Virus record (IMG/VR): IMGVR_UViG_3300044695_008209
Location: 1 to 64,000 of that record
Length of the DNA stretch: 64,000 nucleotides
Direction: 5' to 3' (one strand)
Origin: a virus
The notes below the pieces were generated by a model. It ran no database searches and had not been told where the DNA came from. It saw only the letters and a list, made by a program, of their open reading frames with translations. A program made the position numbers and the translations under genes. The first letter of the stretch is position 1. The number at the start of each line of letters is the position of its first letter. Shown piece by piece: positions 16,961-24,893 of this stretch.

Positions 16961-17565
16961 AGGCCGGCCTTCCGAAGCTCCGCTTTCTCGACCATGCGCT
17001 CGAGCCAGCGGAAGTCTGTCCAGTCCCGCATCTCGTAGTCGTGAGACGTCGAGTCACGGTTCCACCGCTGCTCGAAGAGCACGTGCTCCCACACGGGTTC
17101 GGGCTCGCCCCTCTTGAGCGTGTAGGTGCGGAGGTCGGGTCGGTCGTCGATGAGCGCGTCCGCGTTCACCAGGGACTTCTTCTTGATGATGTGCGCCCGG
17201 TCGGCCCACCAGTCGCCGAGGTTCTTGCGGATCCAGTACAACTTCTCTGCCGTACAGTTGGGGTGCTCGTCCAGGGGCTTCGAGCAGATGCGCACGTCGT
17301 GCATGCCCGCCAGGTGCTCCACACCGGCGAAGCCACCGGGGATGAGCTCCATGGACTCGAAGAAGCCCGGCTCGACCGTCACGGCCCGGGCTGCACGGGC
17401 CGCTTCCTTGCCGTGCGCCTTCGTGTAGGCCCCGGTGCCGTAGAAGTCCCACACGCGGGAAGGGTGGACAGTCGGCAGACCTCGTTCGGTCAGGATGTCG
17501 TAGCGGCGCTTCTCGAAGTCGGCGAGGACGCCGTCCAGGTCGACGAGGAGGACGAGTTCCGTCAC
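16957..17565 (-). CDS. 5'(3')-deoxyribonucleotidase (HAD superfamily)
   Basis: Removes the phosphate from deoxyribonucleoside monophosphates, adjusting dNTP pools. HAD motif I is DLDGVLADF (about residue 9), motif II is near ICSKPL, motif III lysine lies in IIKKKSLV and motif IV is LIDDRPD: the order and spacing of the NT5C family, with the expected length of about 200. GTG start at 17565 in a GTGA overlap. Confidence 0.85.
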   Translation of the reverse strand: MTELVLLVDLDGVLADFEKRRYDILTERGLPTVHPSRVWDFYGTGAYTKAHGKEAARAARAVTVEPGFFESMELIPGGFAGVEHLAGMHDVRICSKPLDEHPNCTAEKLYWIRKNLGDWWADRAHIIKKKSLVNADALIDDRPDLRTYTLKRGEPEPVWEHVLFEQRWNRDSTSHDYEMRDWTDFRWLERMVEKAELRKAGL

Positions 17566-17801
17566 GCCCGCACCAGCTGCACGTCGAAGTCGGTGAAGCC
17601 CTGCGTGTTCCCGACGTAGTCGGTCGGCCACCACAGCCCGTCTCGGAACCGAGCGACGACCCTGCCCTCGGCGTCGTCGTTACCGAACCGCGGCCCAGGC
17701 CCTGCGCGCAGAGTGTCACCCTCCTGCCAGACCCACCCGAAGGTGCCGGCAGTGAAGATCTCGTCGTGTTTCTCGGTGTTGATCCAGAAGTCCAGTTTCA
17801 T
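17562..17801 (-). CDS. hypothetical protein, 79 aa
   Basis: Start ATG 17801 (MKLDFWINTEKHDE). Trp/Phe-rich beta protein, perhaps a small SH3-like fold. Unrecognised. Confidence 0.5.
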   Translation of the reverse strand: MKLDFWINTEKHDEIFTAGTFGWVWQEGDTLRAGPGPRFGNDDAEGRVVARFRDGLWWPTDYVGNTQGFTDFDVQLVRA

Positions 17802-18172
17802 GACTCTCCTTGGTTGTATGCAGCCAATGCGGCTGCCTTTGGTGCGTTGAGGATGGCCGCTGTCAGCCTGTCGATGTCGACGAGGCTCTCCACGAAGTCG
17901 AGCCAGAGCCCCTCGCGCTCGTGGTCCATGCGGCGCCCCTTCTCGTTCCAGTGCTGCGCGGCCGCGTCCCACAGCTGGGCGAACTCCTCGCCGCCGTACC
18001 CGAGGGCACCGCAGCTGAAGACGCCGCCGCAGTACACGACGCTGGTGTTCTCCCCGTCGCTCTGGGTGTGGACCTCGGACATGGCCACATTGAGCCTGCG
18101 CATCATCTCGTGCATGCACAGGGCGGTTCGGATGGCCTCTGGGTAGTCCCGGAGGCGTGGTCTCTTCTCCAT
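17798..18172 (-). CDS. hypothetical protein, 124 aa
   Basis: Start ATG 18172 (MEKRPRLRDYPEA) behind GGAG. Mainly helical and acidic. Unrecognised. Confidence 0.5.
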   Translation of the reverse strand: MEKRPRLRDYPEAIRTALCMHEMMRRLNVAMSEVHTQSDGENTSVVYCGGVFSCGALGYGGEEFAQLWDAAAQHWNEKGRRMDHEREGLWLDFVESLVDIDRLTAAILNAPKAAALAAYNQGES

Positions 18173-18174
18173 GG

Positions 18175-18366
18175 TCACTCCTCTGAGTCTGCCGCAGCAG
18201 CAAAGATGGCTGCGACGAGGGGGTGGTTTCCGAACTCCAGATGTTGCTCGTCGCTCATCAGCTCCCACGCTGCGGACAGTGCATCCTGGAGGTCACCGAT
18301 CTCGTGATCCGATTCCGAGGCCATGCCGTGTTTCGTCGCAGCCTCGAACAGTTGGTCGAGCGTCAC
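18175..18366 (-). CDS. hypothetical protein, 63 aa
   Basis: GTG start at 18366 in a GTGA overlap. Short, helical and acidic, with an Ala-rich end. Unrecognised. Confidence 0.45.
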   Translation of the reverse strand: MTLDQLFEAATKHGMASESDHEIGDLQDALSAAWELMSDEQHLEFGNHPLVAAIFAAAADSEE

Positions 18367-18707
18367 CACATCACCTCTTCGGCCGTGACCGTGGAGCTGC
18401 CAGAGCGGCCGCACTTCCGACAGTTCACGTGGAAGACGAGCGTGTCCCGCTGCACCTCGCAGTTCCCGTCGAACTCGATCTCATCGTGGTTGCACGCGGC
18501 CTTCTCGTCGAGGATGTTCGCTGCGAGGCGGTATGTGATCCACACGGCCTTCATGTCGAGCCCGAGGATCTTCGCCGTCGCCTCGATCGCTGCCCGCTGG
18601 ACCTCCACCTCGAGGTCGAGCATGCACGCCACCAGCGCGCCGAGCGCCGTGGCTTCCTCACTCCACGAGTCTCCGATCTCCACGCGTACGGGAGTGCTGT
18701 TCACCAT
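18363..18707 (-). CDS. hypothetical protein with C-terminal zinc motif, 114 aa
   Basis: Start ATG 18707 follows GAGGTGAGC, the local leader. Helical core, then CNHDEIEF, NCEV and CRKCGRSG, suggesting a zinc ribbon at the end. First gene of the long operon running to 10983. Confidence 0.55.
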   Translation of the reverse strand: MVNSTPVRVEIGDSWSEEATALGALVACMLDLEVEVQRAAIEATAKILGLDMKAVWITYRLAANILDEKAACNHDEIEFDGNCEVQRDTLVFHVNCRKCGRSGSSTVTAEEVMW

Positions 18708-18738
18708 GCTCACCTCTGACAAAGTTGGTTGCAGCTCG

Positions 18739-18744
18739 CTTATG
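18739..18744 (-). promoter_or_regulatory. CATAAG single-box promoter (18.7-10.9 kb operon)
   Basis: Minus strand CTGTCATAAGCGAG. Only three bases separate it from the TTTAGC tail of the preceding terminator. Confidence 0.65.
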
Positions 18745-18746
18745 AC

Positions 18747-18776
18747 AGCTAAAGGGACGGGCTGCGGGCCCCGTCC
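18747..18776 (-). terminator. hairpin terminator after gene 18798-19136
   Basis: Stem GGACGGG/CCCGTCC, then CTTTAGC on the minus strand. Confidence 0.65.
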
Positions 18777-18797
18777 ACCACCCGTGGAGAGATGCGA

Positions 18798-19136
18798 CTA
18801 CGCCTCGCCCGGCGTGTCGATGCCGAAGCCTCGGCCCCGCCCGAAGGAGGGCTGGGTCGGGTCGTGGTGGTGCGCCTCCCCGGCCGGCAGCTTCTCCATG
18901 GCCTCCAGCACCATGTCGACCACGCTGACATCCGCGGCCAGCAGGATGTGGAACTTCGAGGAGTTGCAGGTGTGGAACTTCACGAACGAGCCCGTGCGCT
19001 TGTTCGAGAGCTTGGAGAGCCCCTCAGGGAGGACCTCCGGCACGTGCATGATGACGCCGATGCCGTCCTGGGAGAGGAGGGACTCTGCGACGTTCCACCA
19101 GGACTGCTGGCGGGCCCAGTTCAGAAGAAGGGACAT
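18798..19136 (-). CDS. hypothetical protein, 112 aa
   Basis: Start ATG 19136 behind GAGGTGAACATG. Hydrophobic start (MSLLLNWARQQSWW) but no clear signal peptide. The C-terminal part is Gly/His-rich. Unrecognised. Confidence 0.55.
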   Translation of the reverse strand: MSLLLNWARQQSWWNVAESLLSQDGIGVIMHVPEVLPEGLSKLSNKRTGSFVKFHTCNSSKFHILLAADVSVVDMVLEAMEKLPAGEAHHHDPTQPSFGRGRGFGIDTPGEA

Positions 19137-19151
19137 GTTCACCTCACCCCT

Positions 19152-19157
19152 CTTATG
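19152..19157 (-). promoter_or_regulatory. CATAAG single-box promoter
   Basis: Minus strand ACGTCATAAGAGGGGTGAGGTGAACATG. The TAA stop of the upstream gene lies inside the hexamer. Confidence 0.65.
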
Positions 19158-19569
19158 ACGTGGGCGGTTGCGGACTTTCGAGAACCTCGCAGACCTGGGC
19201 GTCCGGTGTCACCAGCCAGAGTTCGGTCTTGTGGGTCAGCTCGTTGTACCACTCGACCTTCACTGGAAGGAGGAGCATCGGGGGCAGCACATGGCGGAAG
19301 AAGTACAACACGGTGTCGTCGGCCCCCGCCTTGATGGAACAACACACGTGCCACGTCGGCACCCCGCTCACGTCCTGCACGTCGCGCGCCTGTTCCCAGC
19401 CATCCGGTTCGTAGCTCAGGGACCCGAAAGGGATGAAGTGCGCGCGAGGCATGGCTGCGAAGGAGTCGTGGATGGTGTCCCAAGACCCCCAGTGCAAGAG
19501 CGTGCGTACCCGGGCTGCTCCCTGCGGTGTGAGCGCGGCCGTGAACCTCAACGAGTAGTAGTCGCCCAT
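19153..19569 (-). CDS. hypothetical protein, 138 aa
   Basis: ATG overlaps the TGA of the AcrVA2-like gene. The beta-strand-rich middle (FIPFGSLSYEPDG, WHVCCSIKAG) may be a ferredoxin-like fold. Unrecognised. Confidence 0.55.
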   Translation of the reverse strand: MGDYYSLRFTAALTPQGAARVRTLLHWGSWDTIHDSFAAMPRAHFIPFGSLSYEPDGWEQARDVQDVSGVPTWHVCCSIKAGADDTVLYFFRHVLPPMLLLPVKVEWYNELTHKTELWLVTPDAQVCEVLESPQPPTS

Positions 19570-20663
19570 CAGGCCCTCACGATGACGGTCTTCGTCGGTG
19601 GTTTGGGGAGGTCAGCACCCTGGAGGTAGGGCGCCAGCAGGTATTCGACCAGGTAGAGTGGGCCACCCTTCCCCTCCTTCGTCTCGAGCACGCGCTCCTT
19701 GGCGGCGTCCTTCACCCAGTAGCGATGGAAGTGCCCCGAGATGTACTTCGGGTGCTTGAGCTTGCGCTCGGGAGCAGCCGCCTCCTCACGACCCTCGGCA
19801 GGGCGCGCGCTGCGCACCGTCTTGCTCAGGCTGAGCACGGTGTACGCGTCGAGGGTCTTCCCGCCCTCCTCCAGCAGCTTCTTCGCCTTCGCCGGTCTGC
19901 GCTTGGCCATCTTCTCGCCCATCTCGGGCTGCCGGCGCTCCGCCACCACGCTGGTGGTGTTCTGCATGGCATACAGCAGGTTCACGACCACGCGCTCGAG
20001 CTCGGCGATGCCGCCGAAAGCGTGCTTCGTGCCCTCGCCCAGCGGGATGCCCGGGCACAGGTGGAACACCACCAACGCGTCGTCCCGCATCTCCTTCAGG
20101 TTCCAGCGGAAGCCCTTGGGGCGGCCCACGCCGACGCAAGTGATGCCTTGGATGGCCTGGTACCCATCATCCGTGCTCACTACGGTGCGCTTCCCGTTCT
20201 TCAGGTGCTCGACTGTGTGGAAGTTCGGTGCGCCATCCTCGCCGCGGGGCACGGCGATGAGGTCCTTCACCAAGTAGAAGCCCTCGACCAGGTGCCGGCT
20301 CGTGTCGGGGTTCTCGATGTCGAACAGCGGGGGCAGGGTGACGTACATCCCGTTGTCTGGGATCCACGCTGGCAGGTCGAAGGTGCTCATGGGCATCTCC
20401 GTGTGCGTCAGCGTCTCGGCCAGCCCCTCCTCGAGGAAGTACACGGCCCTGCCGTTGTCCTTCCACGCCAGGAGGGCGAAGCACATGGCGCCCTGCGCCG
20501 TGTCGAAGCCGTCTCCGAGCCCGTCGAGCAGGCCTTGGATCTGACCAGAGGAGCGCAGTTCGCCTTCATCGAACTGCGCGCGCAGCGCAGCGTAGAGCGG
20601 GGGTCCGTAGATGCCCGCGAACATGATCTCGGGGTGTTGTTGCGAACGTGGGAGATACTTCAT
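19569..20663 (-). CDS. AcrVA2-like / phage accessory protein, 364 aa
   Basis: Features shared with the AcrVA2 family (Cas12a biogenesis inhibitors, also found in phages whose hosts lack Cas12a): an LPAW...MYVTLP segment (97-110) followed by HLVEGFYLVKDL, and a C-terminal KHPKYISGHFHRYW block resembling the family's RGHWHGYW-type end. AcrVA2 itself is about 320 residues, so the length is close. The central Lys/Arg-rich linker is divergent. Resemblance was judged from memory of the family; function in this phage is inference. Starts behind a GGTTCACC-complement leader. Confidence 0.55.
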   Translation of the reverse strand: MKYLPRSQQHPEIMFAGIYGPPLYAALRAQFDEGELRSSGQIQGLLDGLGDGFDTAQGAMCFALLAWKDNGRAVYFLEEGLAETLTHTEMPMSTFDLPAWIPDNGMYVTLPPLFDIENPDTSRHLVEGFYLVKDLIAVPRGEDGAPNFHTVEHLKNGKRTVVSTDDGYQAIQGITCVGVGRPKGFRWNLKEMRDDALVVFHLCPGIPLGEGTKHAFGGIAELERVVVNLLYAMQNTTSVVAERRQPEMGEKMAKRRPAKAKKLLEEGGKTLDAYTVLSLSKTVRSARPAEGREEAAAPERKLKHPKYISGHFHRYWVKDAAKERVLETKEGKGGPLYLVEYLLAPYLQGADLPKPPTKTVIVRA

Positions 20664-20679
20664 GGTTCACCTCACGGCC

Positions 20680-20685
20680 CTTATG
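20680..20685 (-). promoter_or_regulatory. CATAAG single-box promoter (AcrVA2-like gene)
   Basis: Minus strand CCTGTCATAAGGGCCGTGAGGTGAACC before the ATG at 20663. Confidence 0.65.
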
Positions 20686-20701
20686 ACAGGAACAACCCGG
20701 A

Positions 20702-20734
20702 GCTAAACGGACAGCGGCCCCCGTGGGCTTGTCC
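20702..20734 (-). terminator. hairpin terminator after gene 20740-21396
   Basis: Imperfect stem GGACAAGCCC...GGGGCCGCTGTCC, then GTTTAGC. Confidence 0.6.
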
Positions 20735-20739
20735 TCCTC

Positions 20740-21396
20740 TCAGCTCGGACGCAGCGTGGTATTCAGCAGGAGCATGGCCTCGTGGGCCCGCTCTCTGCGC
20801 TCCGGGACGTGCACGTCGGGGTGCACGAGCCCAGCGAGCAGCCTCCACTCCTTCTTGCCGATGGTCGGTGTTGTCTCCCGCATTGCCCGCAGGCGCTCGA
20901 GGTCGACCTGTGCCTGGAGCTTCGCGAGTTCGGCCTCATCCCGCTCGCGCGCAAGCTGTTTCATCATGACCCGCATCGCCCCGACCTCCTCTGCCGCTAC
21001 GCGGCGCTCTTCGGCTACCTGCTTGAGGTTGCGCACCTCGCTGCGCAGGTGCTCATTGGCCTCCGCGAGCTGGGTCACACGTGCGAGTGCGTACGTCGCC
21101 TGCGCCTGCTCAGACTCGAACGCGCGAGTGACCTGCATGAGCATCTCCTCTCGCCGGTGGATGCGGTCGCGCGCTCCTTTCAGCACGCGGGCCAGCCTGT
21201 CGAGGTCAAGGCCCTCGGTCTCGAAGCGCTGCAGGCGCCTCAGCTCCACCATGTCGGCCCGGTGGCGCGCGCGCATCTCTGCAAGCACGCTGTTCGCCTC
21301 GTGGAGTTCGGCCTGGAGTTCTGCGTTCGAGCTCATGAGCTCTTCCCGCACTGTGAGCTTGGCCGCCCGGTGCCTTCCGTTTCTTCCCTTACCCAT
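20740..21396 (-). CDS. coiled-coil protein with J-domain-like C-terminus, 218 aa
   Basis: Basic N-terminus, then about 150 residues of heptad-rich helix. The last 40 residues (WRLLAGLVHPDVH, then AHEAMLLLNTTL) contain an HPD tripeptide between two helices, the hallmark of J-domains, which stimulate Hsp70. Here the domain looks incomplete, so it may be only a remnant or a look-alike. Start ATG 21396 behind GAGGTGAACC. Confidence 0.55.
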   Translation of the reverse strand: MGKGRNGRHRAAKLTVREELMSSNAELQAELHEANSVLAEMRARHRADMVELRRLQRFETEGLDLDRLARVLKGARDRIHRREEMLMQVTRAFESEQAQATYALARVTQLAEANEHLRSEVRNLKQVAEERRVAAEEVGAMRVMMKQLARERDEAELAKLQAQVDLERLRAMRETTPTIGKKEWRLLAGLVHPDVHVPERRERAHEAMLLLNTTLRPS

Positions 21397-21411
21397 GGTT
21401 CACCTCGGAGA

Positions 21412-21417
21412 CTTATG
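21412..21417 (-). promoter_or_regulatory. CATAAG single-box promoter
   Basis: Minus strand CCGGGCATAAGTCTCCGAGGTGAACC, close to the full consensus. Confidence 0.7.
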
Positions 21418-21430
21418 CCCGGATGTACCC

Positions 21431-21462
21431 GCTAAATGAGGCGCCCAAGGGCGGCGCCTGTC
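21431..21462 (-). terminator. hairpin terminator after gene 21465-22280
   Basis: Perfect 7-bp stem AGGCGCC/GGCGCCT with a 7-base loop, then CATTTAGC. Confidence 0.65.
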
Positions 21463-21464
21463 CA

Positions 21465-22280
21465 TCACTCCTCGACCTTGACCGAGGGGTGCAGGTAGAC
21501 CCGCTCCTCCTCTTCTCCGTCGAGGCGCGCCATGTCGCGCACGGGTGACTCGCCGGCGGTCATGGCCTCCACGATGTCCTCCGTGGACACCTTCCCGCGC
21601 ACCAGGATGAAGCCCAGGCCCTCCCAGAAGAAGGAGCCGTGCACGTCGTGGCCGAAGCGCGCCCAGCGCTCGCTGATGCCCTTCCGCACGGCCAGCCGCG
21701 CAGTCTCGTCTCCGGCGCTCTCGTAGCGGAAGCCGTAGCGCCGCGGGAACGTGTGCTTCACCAGCTCCACGATGTTCCCGTTGCCGTCCACCTTCACGAT
21801 GTCGGCCCAATGGTAGCCCTTCTCCAGCGGCTGGTTGTCGAGCATCCGCAGCGTCGGGCCCAGCTTGCGCGCCCACAGGGACTCGCCGGAGAAGCGGACC
21901 TTGGTGTGCGGCCAGCGCTCGCTGCGCACAGGCTCCTCCAGCTTGTAGTACTCGTCGAAATCGAACTCGATTGCGTCAGACACGTTCACCTCTTTGGTTG
22001 GTTCGAGGCGGAACCACACCCAGTAGTTCCGGGTGTGGCAGCTCCGCCAGGGGTTCTTCTCGGGCCACGGGGCCTCTCGCTTCTTCAGCTCCTCTTCTCG
22101 CCACCCGGCCCAGACGATGTCCCAGGCCGTGCTCCTGGCCCGCACCACCGCCATGTCCTCCTTCGCCATGTGGGCCTTGGCGAAGAACTGCACCTCGGCG
22201 TACGGCCGTCGAGGGTCCTGGAGGTCGGGGCAGAGCCGCTTGTGGACCTCTTCGGGCAGGTCTGCCCAGATCACGGCCAC
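21465..22280 (-). CDS. hypothetical protein, 271 aa, with internal leader-like start
   Basis: One uninterrupted frame from GTG 22280, which follows the TGA of the upstream gene. At 21983 an in-frame GTG is preceded by AGAGGTGAAC, identical to the leader used by other genes here, so a second product of 172 residues (VSDAIEFDFDEYY onward) is plausible. The C-terminal part is the better-folded looking domain. No known family. Confidence 0.55.
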   Translation of the reverse strand: MAVIWADLPEEVHKRLCPDLQDPRRPYAEVQFFAKAHMAKEDMAVVRARSTAWDIVWAGWREEELKKREAPWPEKNPWRSCHTRNYWVWFRLEPTKEVNVSDAIEFDFDEYYKLEEPVRSERWPHTKVRFSGESLWARKLGPTLRMLDNQPLEKGYHWADIVKVDGNGNIVELVKHTFPRRYGFRYESAGDETARLAVRKGISERWARFGHDVHGSFFWEGLGFILVRGKVSTEDIVEAMTAGESPVRDMARLDGEEEERVYLHPSVKVEE

Positions 22281-22282
22281 GG

Positions 22283-22606
22283 TCAGTACATCAGCTGGCG
22301 CCAGGCGCGCGCCGCGGTGAAGTGTGCGACTGCCCCGACCTGGTGCTCGGGCGGCAGCACCGAGGCTGCCTTGAGGATCTCCGCAGCCCAGGTCGCCGCG
22401 AACACGCCCTTGCCGTGGGCGTTCAGCAGCGCGCGGCTCTGGGCCGTCTGCGCGAGGTCAGGACTCAGCCCCTCCTCGTGGAGCATGCGCAGCACGAGCT
22501 CGGGCCCGAAGCCCTTGTCCACGGTCCCTGAAAGGTGGGCCACCATGCCCGCGATCGAGAAGCGGGCCACCACGCGCACGAAGCGCTCGAAGGTGTTGAA
22601 GTCCAT
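22283..22606 (-). CDS. hypothetical protein, 107 aa
   Basis: Start ATG 22606 overlaps the previous stop. Helical with an Ala-rich C-terminal half. Unrecognised. Confidence 0.5.
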   Translation of the reverse strand: MDFNTFERFVRVVARFSIAGMVAHLSGTVDKGFGPELVLRMLHEEGLSPDLAQTAQSRALLNAHGKGVFAATWAAEILKAASVLPPEHQVGAVAHFTAARAWRQLMY

Positions 22607-23076
22607 CAGCGCCACACCACGGCGGCGCCGATGTCCAGCAGCTGCTGCACACCCGGGGACTCGAGGTTGCGCACGCCGAGGCTCTTGGGCAGAGACTCGA
22701 CCAGGTCCTTGGCCTCCTTGAGCCCGAGGTCGGTGATGCTGCGCACGGCCTTGATCGTCTCGATCTTCCCGCTGGTGACCCAGGCACCGGAGTCCGTCTT
22801 CCTGTCCTCCGCCATCTTCAGGAGCCACAGGTCGCCGTTGAGGAGGGGAGGCCTCGTTGGCGACACACCGGCCTCAGCGGCGTCCTTCAGGGCCACGATG
22901 TGGTTGAGGGTGTTGGTGAGCAGTCGGGAGAGCCCGGCTGCCGTCTCCAGCAGCACCGACAACTCCGGGTCGGTCTTCCGCATCGGGATGCCGAGGTTGC
23001 CGAGCTCGTGCGCGATGTACTCGGCGTACGTGGCGCACCCGCGGATGCGGTCGTGGGGTTCAGGGACGTTGGACAT
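22606..23076 (-). CDS. protein with ribosomal L7/L12 C-terminal-like domain, 156 aa
   Basis: Residues 104-130 read KIETIKAVRSITDLGLKEAK..VESLP, matching the factor-binding helix-turn-helix of the L7/L12 C-terminal domain (KI..IK.VR..TGLGLKEAKD.VE..P). In ribosomes this domain contacts translation GTPases. The N-terminal 100 residues are helical and unrelated to the L7/L12 dimerisation domain. It could bind translation factors, or simply reuse the fold. Confidence 0.7.
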   Translation of the reverse strand: MSNVPEPHDRIRGCATYAEYIAHELGNLGIPMRKTDPELSVLLETAAGLSRLLTNTLNHIVALKDAAEAGVSPTRPPLLNGDLWLLKMAEDRKTDSGAWVTSGKIETIKAVRSITDLGLKEAKDLVESLPKSLGVRNLESPGVQQLLDIGAAVVWR

Positions 23077-23093
23077 GGTTGACCTCCGCAGTT

Positions 23094-23099
23094 CTTATG
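23094..23099 (-). promoter_or_regulatory. CATAAG single-box promoter (L7/L12-like operon)
   Basis: Minus strand GCGGCCATAAGAACTGCGGAGGTCAACC before the ATG at 23076. Confidence 0.65.
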
Positions 23100-23115
23100 G
23101 CCGCAAACCTGCAGA

Positions 23116-23145
23116 TCTAAAGAACAGAGCCCCTGCGGGTTGTCC
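23116..23145 (-). terminator. hairpin terminator after gene 23155-23367
   Basis: GGACAACCC gca GGGGCTCTGTTC with mismatches, then TTTAGA. Confidence 0.55.
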
Positions 23146-23154
23146 TTGCAACCG

Positions 23155-23367
23155 TCAGTCCTTGCCGTCGCCGGTGTAGCCGGGGGGCTGCTGCACGGTC
23201 GCAGTAGCGGCGAGGTCGTACTCACCCGTCGGCATGTCCCTCTGGTCGAGGACAGGTGTGACGGAGGTGTTGAGATCGAGCACGCTCATGTTGAAGTGCC
23301 TCACGATGTACTCCTTGCACGCCTGAGCGATCTCTCTCTTGGTCAAGGTGATCTTCATCGTGGCCAT
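23155..23367 (-). CDS. hypothetical protein, 70 aa
   Basis: Start ATG 23367 overlaps the upstream TGA. N-terminal helix with KITLTKREIAQACKEYI, then an acidic loop. Unrecognised. Confidence 0.5.
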   Translation of the reverse strand: MATMKITLTKREIAQACKEYIVRHFNMSVLDLNTSVTPVLDQRDMPTGEYDLAATATVQQPPGYTGDGKD

Positions 23368-23597
23368 CAGCCCTTCCTCAGTGCGTGCTTCGTGATCACC
23401 GCCTCGGCCCACAGGCGCTCGAGCTCTTCCTGCGCCAGGTCGCACCCCTTGTTCATGGCCACGACCTTCGTGCCGAACTTCACGTCGCTCTTCTCCCCGT
23501 GCACGTGATGGACCACACCTCGAGCGATGAAGCCGTACCCCTCCTCCTTCAGGTACGTCTTCAGGTTCGAGTCCTCGACGAGCGTGTACGTGGGCAT
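23367..23597 (-). CDS. hypothetical protein, 76 aa
   Basis: GTG 23600 and ATG 23597 are adjacent; the ATG is chosen because it overlaps the previous stop. Small alpha/beta protein, unrecognised. Confidence 0.5.
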   Translation of the reverse strand: MPTYTLVEDSNLKTYLKEEGYGFIARGVVHHVHGEKSDVKFGTKVVAMNKGCDLAQEELERLWAEAVITKHALRKG

Positions 23598-24598
23598 CAC
23601 TCCCTCTCTTCCAAGGCCAAAGCAAGGCTCTCGACCTGGACGCTGAGCATGTCGAGCCTCGCGTCGATCTCCAAGCGCAGCTCCTCGATCTTCTTCTTGA
23701 GCATGTCCCTGTTCGAGAACACCAGGGCACGCACGTACTTGACCGTGGCGGGTGAGTCGGGGTCGAGTTTCTCCTTCTCCTCAGCAGGCTCCTCGACCGG
23801 CTTCGCAACCTCCTCGGCCTCCGGCACCTCGGGGCTCTTCGTGTGGGACACCACCGTGGCGCTGTCCCACTCGCGGATACCAGGGAAGGTAGGCTCGAGC
23901 AGCACATAGAGCTCCTCGTGGTCCTTCTGAAAGAGGCCGAGGTCGTTGCACTTCGCCACCCCCGCACTGACTGCGAGATCACGGAGCTCGGGCTTCTTGG
24001 GCTTGTCCGGCGGTGTTGAGCTACGCTCGGTCAGGCGCTGGTGGCCTCCCTTCTTGCGTGCCGCCACGCGCGCGACAGCCACCATCTTGGGTGGTGGGGC
24101 CTGGACTACCCCCGCCGACATCAACACCGACACGATGCCGTCGACGTAGTCCCCGACGGCCACCCCACCCGCCCTCTCGGCCAGCTGCACCAAGCTGTAG
24201 TAGGTGGTGGTGCTGACCTGCACCATCTTCCGGTTCTTCTCTGCAGCCATCATTGCCTCCTCTGCGACGTCGGGGTTCGGGTGAAAGACCACTGTGTCCT
24301 GGCGCGCCTTCCAGCGTGCCCAGGCCTCGCACAGCTCCGGGATGTAGCAGTGGTACATCGACTGTCGCGGCCCACCGATGGCCGCCCTGCTCTCGTTCCA
24401 CATCTTCGACTCCAGGGACATGGAGGAGTAGTCCGGTCCCTTGCTGCTCCACCTGGCGATGCAGCAGACACCGAGGGTCTCTCGAGGGCACACGTACAGG
24501 TCGAAGTCGTACATGTGCGTGTAGTGCCCGAGGAAGATGCACGCCTCGCAGTCGTGCTCGTATCGGGGCTTCTGGTCGCTGCGCTCTATCGAACCCAT
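23597..24598 (-). CDS. two-domain hypothetical protein, 333 aa
   Basis: Start ATG 24598 (MGSIERSDQKPRYEHDC) at a stop-start overlap. The N-terminal 60 residues carry CEACIFLG and VCPRET..VCC, a probable zinc-binding domain that I have seen in other phage proteins. The middle is helical; an acidic proline-rich linker (EVPEAEEVAKPVEEPAEE) leads to a C-terminal coiled coil. No enzyme motif. Confidence 0.55.
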   Translation of the reverse strand: MGSIERSDQKPRYEHDCEACIFLGHYTHMYDFDLYVCPRETLGVCCIARWSSKGPDYSSMSLESKMWNESRAAIGGPRQSMYHCYIPELCEAWARWKARQDTVVFHPNPDVAEEAMMAAEKNRKMVQVSTTTYYSLVQLAERAGGVAVGDYVDGIVSVLMSAGVVQAPPPKMVAVARVAARKKGGHQRLTERSSTPPDKPKKPELRDLAVSAGVAKCNDLGLFQKDHEELYVLLEPTFPGIREWDSATVVSHTKSPEVPEAEEVAKPVEEPAEEKEKLDPDSPATVKYVRALVFSNRDMLKKKIEELRLEIDARLDMLSVQVESLALALEERE

Positions 24599-24861
24599 CA
24601 GATCTCCCTTTCGGACTCGTTGGGGGTGAACCACACCTGCTTGTGCTTGCTGAAGCACCGGCCAGCGTGCCCAGGCTTCAGCTCGTGCCCCGTGCCTGCG
24701 AGGCGGAAGCGCCGAACGCACTCTCCCTCACTGGGGTCGACGCGCGCCCACACGCACAGCACTCCGCCCTGCACCGCCGTGTGCAGGAGCACCGCGTTCT
24801 TCTTCATCTCCACCGACGGGTAGTCCACCGCCGACAGAACGTACTTGTACACAACAGCCAT
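24598..24861 (-). CDS. small conserved-type phage protein (DUF7352-like), 87 aa
   Basis: Start ATG 24861 behind GGAGGTCAAG. MAVVYKYVLSAVDYPSVEM..NAVLLH...VLCVWARVDP...AGTGHEL follows the pattern of a small phage/plasmid family (DUF7352 from memory). Function unknown. First gene of a four-gene cassette. Confidence 0.6.
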   Translation of the reverse strand: MAVVYKYVLSAVDYPSVEMKKNAVLLHTAVQGGVLCVWARVDPSEGECVRRFRLAGTGHELKPGHAGRCFSKHKQVWFTPNESEREI

Positions 24862-24877
24862 CTTGACCTCCACCATG

Positions 24878-24883
24878 CTTATG
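24878..24883 (-). promoter_or_regulatory. CATAAG single-box promoter
   Basis: Minus strand ACGGTCATAAGCATGGTGGAGGTC before the ATG at 24861. Confidence 0.65.
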
Positions 24884-24893
24884 ACCGTTTACG

